Assembly: GCF_001514305.1 (NCBI RefSeq)
Contig: NZ_KQ949082.1
Location: 252,122-294,239, forward strand
DNA: 42,118 nt
Source of the DNA: Streptomyces dysideae
GTDB taxonomy: Bacteria > Actinomycetota > Actinomycetes > Streptomycetales > Streptomycetaceae
Direction: 5' to 3'
This document shows, in pieces, positions 39,383 to 42,118 of this stretch (the stretch's first letter is position 1; each line of letters begins with the position of its first letter). The position numbers were made by a program, and so were the translations under genes. The notes beneath the pieces were generated by a model. It did no database searches. It worked only from the letters and a program-made list of their open reading frames with translations, and was not told where the DNA came from.

Positions 39383-39805
39383 ATAGGGCAGGGTAGTGAA
39401 CCTCCCTACAAGAAAAGGGAGTTACGGTCGAGAACGCCTCGAGTCCCGGTGGAGTCCCGCCGGAGCGCCGCCGGTCCCACCGCATCCGGCGGAGGGCGAG
39501 CCGGGCGCGAGTGAAGTCCGAGGGGGACGGGGTTCTCTGAGGACGTGAGGGGAACGGCTCCGGGCGGTGAGGGCCCCGGAGGCCGGACCGACTCCCGGGC
39601 CACGTCGCGACCGCGACTCCTGCAGGTCGCCGACGTCCCCCGACGGGTCCGCCCCGTCCCCTCCACCCGCGGCGCCCGGTACTTCCCCCGGCCGGGCGCC
39701 GCGCGAACTTCCGTCCGGCTCCTGGCCCGAGGCGTCCTCGAGCGGTCGTCGAAGACCTCCGGCCACATTCCCCCTGCGCCCGTCTGACATCCGTACGGAG
39801 GAACC
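39383..39805. promoter_or_regulatory. Divergent intergenic region with two SARP-like box groups
   Basis: This 423-bp region between the kinase gene and the POT transporter holds no convincing gene. TCGAG (39428), TCGAG (39439) and TGGAG (39450) repeat at exact 11-bp spacing. TCGAG (39738) and TCGAA (39749) form a second 11-bp pair about 57 bp before the transporter ATG, where a SARP-driven promoter would place them. CTCCCT...AGGGAG (about 39401-39421) forms a small AT-rich hairpin. GTACGGAGGAACC supplies the ribosome binding site of the next gene. Confidence 0.5.
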
Positions 39806-41308
39806 ATGGCCGCCCCGACCCAACCGCCCGCCACCACAGCCGCCCCCGGCGCGGCAGATCGCCGGCACCCCGGCCTGCTGGGCCGGCCGCGCTGGTTCAC
39901 GACCCTCTTCGGCACCGACGTGTGGGAGCGCTTCAGCTTCTACGGCATGACCGCGATCCTCGTCCTGTACACGACCGAGGACACCGACCGCGGCGGCCTC
40001 GGCATGTCCACCGGTGACGCCTCGCTTCTCTACGGCCTGTACATGGCGTCCGTCTTCCTGGCGTCCGTCCCCGGCGGCTGGATCGGCGACCGCGTCCTCG
40101 GCGCCCGCCGCGCCGTGCTGCACGGCGGGATCCTGATCGCCCTCGGCCACCTGTGCATGGCGGTGCCCCTGGCCGGTTCCCTCTACCCCGGCCTGCTGCT
40201 CATCGCCTGCGGCACCGGACTGCTCAAGCCCAACATGGCGAACCTGCTGAGCGCGTTCTACGACCGTGAGGACCGCGCCGGACGCGACGCGGGCTTCGCC
40301 GTCTTCTACATGAGCGTCCAGGTCAGCGCCCTGCTCGCGCCGATCGTGGTGGGCGCGCTCGGCGAGGGAGTCAACTGGCACCTCGGCTTCGGCGCCGCCG
40401 CCATCGGCATGGCAGCCGGACTGCTCCAATACGTCCGCGGCGCCCGGCACTTCGGCGACACGGGCGGGGCCCCCGAACGCTCCGCCACCCCCGCCGAACG
40501 CACCCGCGTGCTGCGCCTCACCCTCGCCGCCACCGCCCTGACCGTCCTGGTCTACGGCACCGACGCCGCCCTCGGCACCTTCCGGATCGCCCACCTCATG
40601 GCACTGATCGGCCTGCTGTGCGTGACGGCGCCGGTGATCTGCTTCTGGCGGCTGCTGCGCAACCCGGTGCTGACCGCCGTAGAACGGGTCCGGGTGCGTA
40701 CGTACATCTGGCTGTTCCTCGCGTCGGCCGTCTTCTGGGCCCTGTTCCTCCAGGGCGGCTCGGCGTTCGCGCTGTTCGCCAAACACGCCACCGACCGCGA
40801 GGTCCTCGGCCGGACCGTGCCCGCCAGCTGGTTCCAGGCGGCGATACCGCTGTTCGTCCTGGCACTGGCGCCGCTGCTCGCCCGCTGGTGGACGCGCGCG
40901 GGCGACCGTATGCCGACCGCGGCCAAGTACGCCTCCGGCATGGCCGCCACAGCCGCCGCCTACCTCGTCATGGCGTGGGCGGCGACCCGGGCGACCGACG
41001 GCGCACAGGTGTCACCGCTGTGGCTGCTGCTGGCGTTCCTGCTCCTGGCGGCCGGGGAGGTCTCCTTCGCGCCGGTCGGGATGAGCGCGACCACGGCCAT
41101 CGCCCCGGCCACCTTCATCAGCCAGATGGTGGCCCTGTTCTGGCTGGCCGGCGCCCTCGGCGGCGGCATCGGCGGCAACGCCCTGAAGGTCTCCGGCGAC
41201 CGCGTCCCCGGCCCCGGCTACTTCCTGGCACTGGGCCTCGCGGCCCTCGCCACCGGCGCGGCCCTACTGACCTGGCGCCGCGCCCTGACCCGCCGCCTGG
41301 GCGTCTGA
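39806..41308 (+). CDS. POT/PTR2-family proton-coupled oligopeptide transporter
   Basis: A 500-residue membrane protein with about 12-14 helices. The family motif E-x-x-E-R-F-x-Y-Y-G appears as DVWERFSFYGM near residue 40, GGWIGDRVLGAR follows, and GTGLLKPNMANLLSAFY is the second POT signature. POT proteins import di- and tripeptides with protons; some handle peptide-like antibiotics. The ATG follows CGGAGGAACC. SARP-like boxes upstream raise the possibility of shared control with the polyketide cluster. A terminator follows at 41320. Confidence 0.92.
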   Translation: MAAPTQPPATTAAPGAADRRHPGLLGRPRWFTTLFGTDVWERFSFYGMTAILVLYTTEDTDRGGLGMSTGDASLLYGLYMASVFLASVPGGWIGDRVLGARRAVLHGGILIALGHLCMAVPLAGSLYPGLLLIACGTGLLKPNMANLLSAFYDREDRAGRDAGFAVFYMSVQVSALLAPIVVGALGEGVNWHLGFGAAAIGMAAGLLQYVRGARHFGDTGGAPERSATPAERTRVLRLTLAATALTVLVYGTDAALGTFRIAHLMALIGLLCVTAPVICFWRLLRNPVLTAVERVRVRTYIWLFLASAVFWALFLQGGSAFALFAKHATDREVLGRTVPASWFQAAIPLFVLALAPLLARWWTRAGDRMPTAAKYASGMAATAAAYLVMAWAATRATDGAQVSPLWLLLAFLLLAAGEVSFAPVGMSATTAIAPATFISQMVALFWLAGALGGGIGGNALKVSGDRVPGPGYFLALGLAALATGAALLTWRRALTRRLGV

Positions 41309-41319
41309 CACAGCAGAAA

Positions 41320-41340
41320 CGCCCTCCCACAGGGAGGGCG
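41320..41340 (+). terminator. Terminator after the POT transporter
   Basis: CGCCCTCCC (41320-41328) pairs with GGGAGGGCG (41332-41340) around an ACA loop, 12 bp after the stop at 41308 and next to the tRNA fragment. Confidence 0.8.
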
Positions 41341-41349
41341 GGGAGTGGG

Positions 41350-41396
41350 CGCCCCCGGCAGGACTCGAACCTGCGGCCAAGCGCTTAGAAGGCGCC
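41350..41396 (-). pseudogene. Truncated tRNA-Arg(UCU), 3' half only: probable att site
   Basis: Read on the minus strand, the sequence holds an anticodon stem (GGCGC/GCGCT), loop CTTCTAA with anticodon TCT, T-stem GCAGG/CCTGC with loop TTCGAGT, and the 3' acceptor strand CGGGGGC plus discriminator G. The 5' acceptor strand (GCCCCCG) and D-arm are missing; the upstream sequence is unrelated and contains the palindrome GTGGCAC-GA-GTGCCAC (41399-41414). A 3' tRNA piece of this extent is the usual core of an attachment site left by integrases that target tRNA genes. The orientation implies that the intact tRNA and the element lie to the right. Confidence 0.8.
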
Positions 41397-41398
41397 TG

Positions 41399-41414
41399 GT
41401 GGCACGAGTGCCAC
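41399..41414. repeat. Perfect palindrome next to the tRNA fragment
   Basis: GTGGCAC and GTGCCAC flank a GA centre, a 7-bp perfect stem beginning 3 bp from the truncated tRNA. It could be a terminator or a recombinase/excisionase arm site of the putative element; neither is proven. Confidence 0.5.
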
Positions 41415-41491
41415 GCCTCTCTGACCGGCCTCTTCTCCTGTGCTGCGCGCCTTATCGACCGGCCTTCGACACGCATTCGGCACGGCTCGGA

Positions 41492-41740
41492 CTACTCGTA
41501 CACAGTCGCCGCTTGTAGAGCTCGTGCGAAGAACGTCCAGTCACCGCCGGCGGGCAACTCCCGGGCGGTGTTGCTGTACCAGCCGTCCGCGTCGTCGATC
41601 CAGGCCGCCAAGGCCTCCAGGAAGCTCGGAAGGGCCGCGTTCTCCCATGAGCTTCCGTCCTCGGTGTGACGGCGACGCAAGGAACGAACGAAGGCTGCCA
41701 GGTCTTCTCTGCTGTCGACGTGATCAGGAGAGGTGGTCAT
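41492..41740 (-). CDS. Small DUF7660-like protein of unknown function
   Basis: An 82-residue acidic protein (HVDSREDLAAFVRSLRR; LEALAAWIDDADGWY; GGDWTFFARALQAATVYE) that resembles small conserved actinobacterial proteins grouped as DUF7660; the assignment is from memory of the pattern. ATG 41740 follows AGGGTCCCCAGCC without a strong ribosome binding site. Composition is less GC-rich than in the cluster. It would be the first gene inside the putative integrated element. Confidence 0.65.
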   Translation of the reverse strand: MTTSPDHVDSREDLAAFVRSLRRRHTEDGSSWENAALPSFLEALAAWIDDADGWYSNTARELPAGGDWTFFARALQAATVYE

Positions 41741-41870
41741 GGCTGGGGACCCTACTTGGCACATCAGTGTGAGTCGCCCAGTGCGCTGAGCTATTGCTCT
41801 GTCAGGCAAGGTTCGCCCCCTGGTGACGATCCAGCGTAGGCGCTCGTCGGCGGCGTGGACTACAGACGTA

Positions 41871-42118
41871 TCAGCCCAGATGTCGGTCGAAGAACCGCAG
41901 CGAGTCGTCCATCTCGAACCGCGGCAGATCTCCGTGCTTGCCGGGGTGGGCGTGCAGTGCCTTCTCGGCTGAACCGATGGCATCGAACAACGCCAGGCTC
42001 TGTGCACGGGGCATCCGCTCATCGTCCCACTGGACCAGAAATTGCACCGGCACGGTCATCTGCGCGGCGGTCCCGGCCAGCGCGGGCGCCCCTTGCAGGC
42101 CCAGCACCGCGGCGCGGA
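41871..42118 (-). CDS. Alpha/beta hydrolase, C-terminal part (cut by the window edge)
   Basis: The last 80 or so residues of an alpha/beta-hydrolase-fold protein, open at the right edge. MTVPVQFLVQWDDERMP is the usual strand before the catalytic Asp region (here Asp in QWDDERMP), and the motif HPGKHGDLPRFE carries the candidate catalytic His. FFDRHLG closes the fold. Dienelactone-hydrolase-like or acyl-esterase-like enzymes are the nearest match by pattern. The upstream part, including the nucleophile, is not in view. Confidence 0.65.
   Translation of the reverse strand, partial: RAAVLGLQGAPALAGTAAQMTVPVQFLVQWDDERMPRAQSLALFDAIGSAEKALHAHPGKHGDLPRFEMDDSLRFFDRHLG

Noticed and set aside
41350..41430. 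Intact tRNA gene
   Set aside because: Anticodon arm, T-arm and 3' acceptor strand are present, but no D-arm or 5' acceptor strand lies upstream.

Overview
The window reads as chromosomal DNA of a Streptomyces-like actinomycete: very high GC, strong G/C third-position bias, many GTG starts, GTGA/ATGA stop-start overlaps, a SARP regulator and a single in-frame TTA (bldA-type) codon. Its centre, about 46-30047, is a type II (aromatic) polyketide gene cluster. The right third is conserved-looking chromosome (cytochrome bd operon, ABC1 kinase, POT transporter), ending at a truncated tRNA-Arg that looks like the attachment scar of an integrated element whose body would lie to the right.

Layout. 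(1) 46-3017, minus: phosphopantetheinyl transferase, long acyl-CoA-dehydrogenase-like flavoprotein, small unknown protein. (2) 3191-7630, plus: tandem ABM-fold protein, then thioesterase II, SARP activator, ACP, ketoreductase, SchA/CurD-like protein and a DUF1772 (anthrone-oxygenase-like) protein. (3) 7861-8241, minus: second SchA/CurD-like protein. (4) 8407-17030, plus: TcmI-type cyclase, cupin cyclase, KS-alpha, chain-length factor, aromatase/cyclase, second DUF1772 protein, second ketoreductase, two ABM proteins, a beta-hydroxyacid-dehydrogenase-like enzyme, an FAD monooxygenase and another ABM protein. (5) 17109-18575, minus: DHA2-type exporter. (6) 18766-23386, plus: asparagine-synthetase-like ligase, M24 metallopeptidase, Tat-exported multicopper oxidase. 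(7) 23470-25101, minus: second FAD monooxygenase. (8) 25254-30047, plus: second asparagine-synthetase-like ligase, unknown membrane protein, GNAT acetyltransferase, SbnA-type PLP enzyme. (9) 30292-37487: cydA, cydB, cydD, cydC. (10) 37460-39382 minus: ABC1/UbiB kinase; 39806-41308 plus: POT transporter. (11) 41350-42118: tRNA-Arg 3' fragment, small DUF7660-like protein, partial alpha/beta hydrolase.

How it may work. The minimal PKS plus the cyclase set (TcmI-type, cupin, single-domain aromatase/cyclase, SchA/CurD-like) resembles spore-pigment (whiE) and pentangular polyphenol systems. Tailoring is almost entirely oxidative (two DUF1772, several ABM proteins, two FAD monooxygenases, a multicopper oxidase). 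No methyltransferase, glycosyltransferase, P450 or halogenase was seen. The unusual part is the nitrogen cassette: two paralogous AsnB-like ligases, both with Ser in place of the glutaminase nucleophile Cys2, next to an M24 peptidase and an operon holding an SbnA-type enzyme without SbnB. The inference is a pentangular-type polyketide amidated with free ammonia, an amine or an unusual amino acid, then trimmed and oxidised, perhaps outside the cell.

Control. Heptamer direct repeats of the TCGAGCG/GCTCGNN type, spaced exactly 11 bp, lie at most promoter regions of the cluster and fit the DNA-binding mode known for SARPs. Similar boxes precede the POT transporter and, more weakly, cydA.
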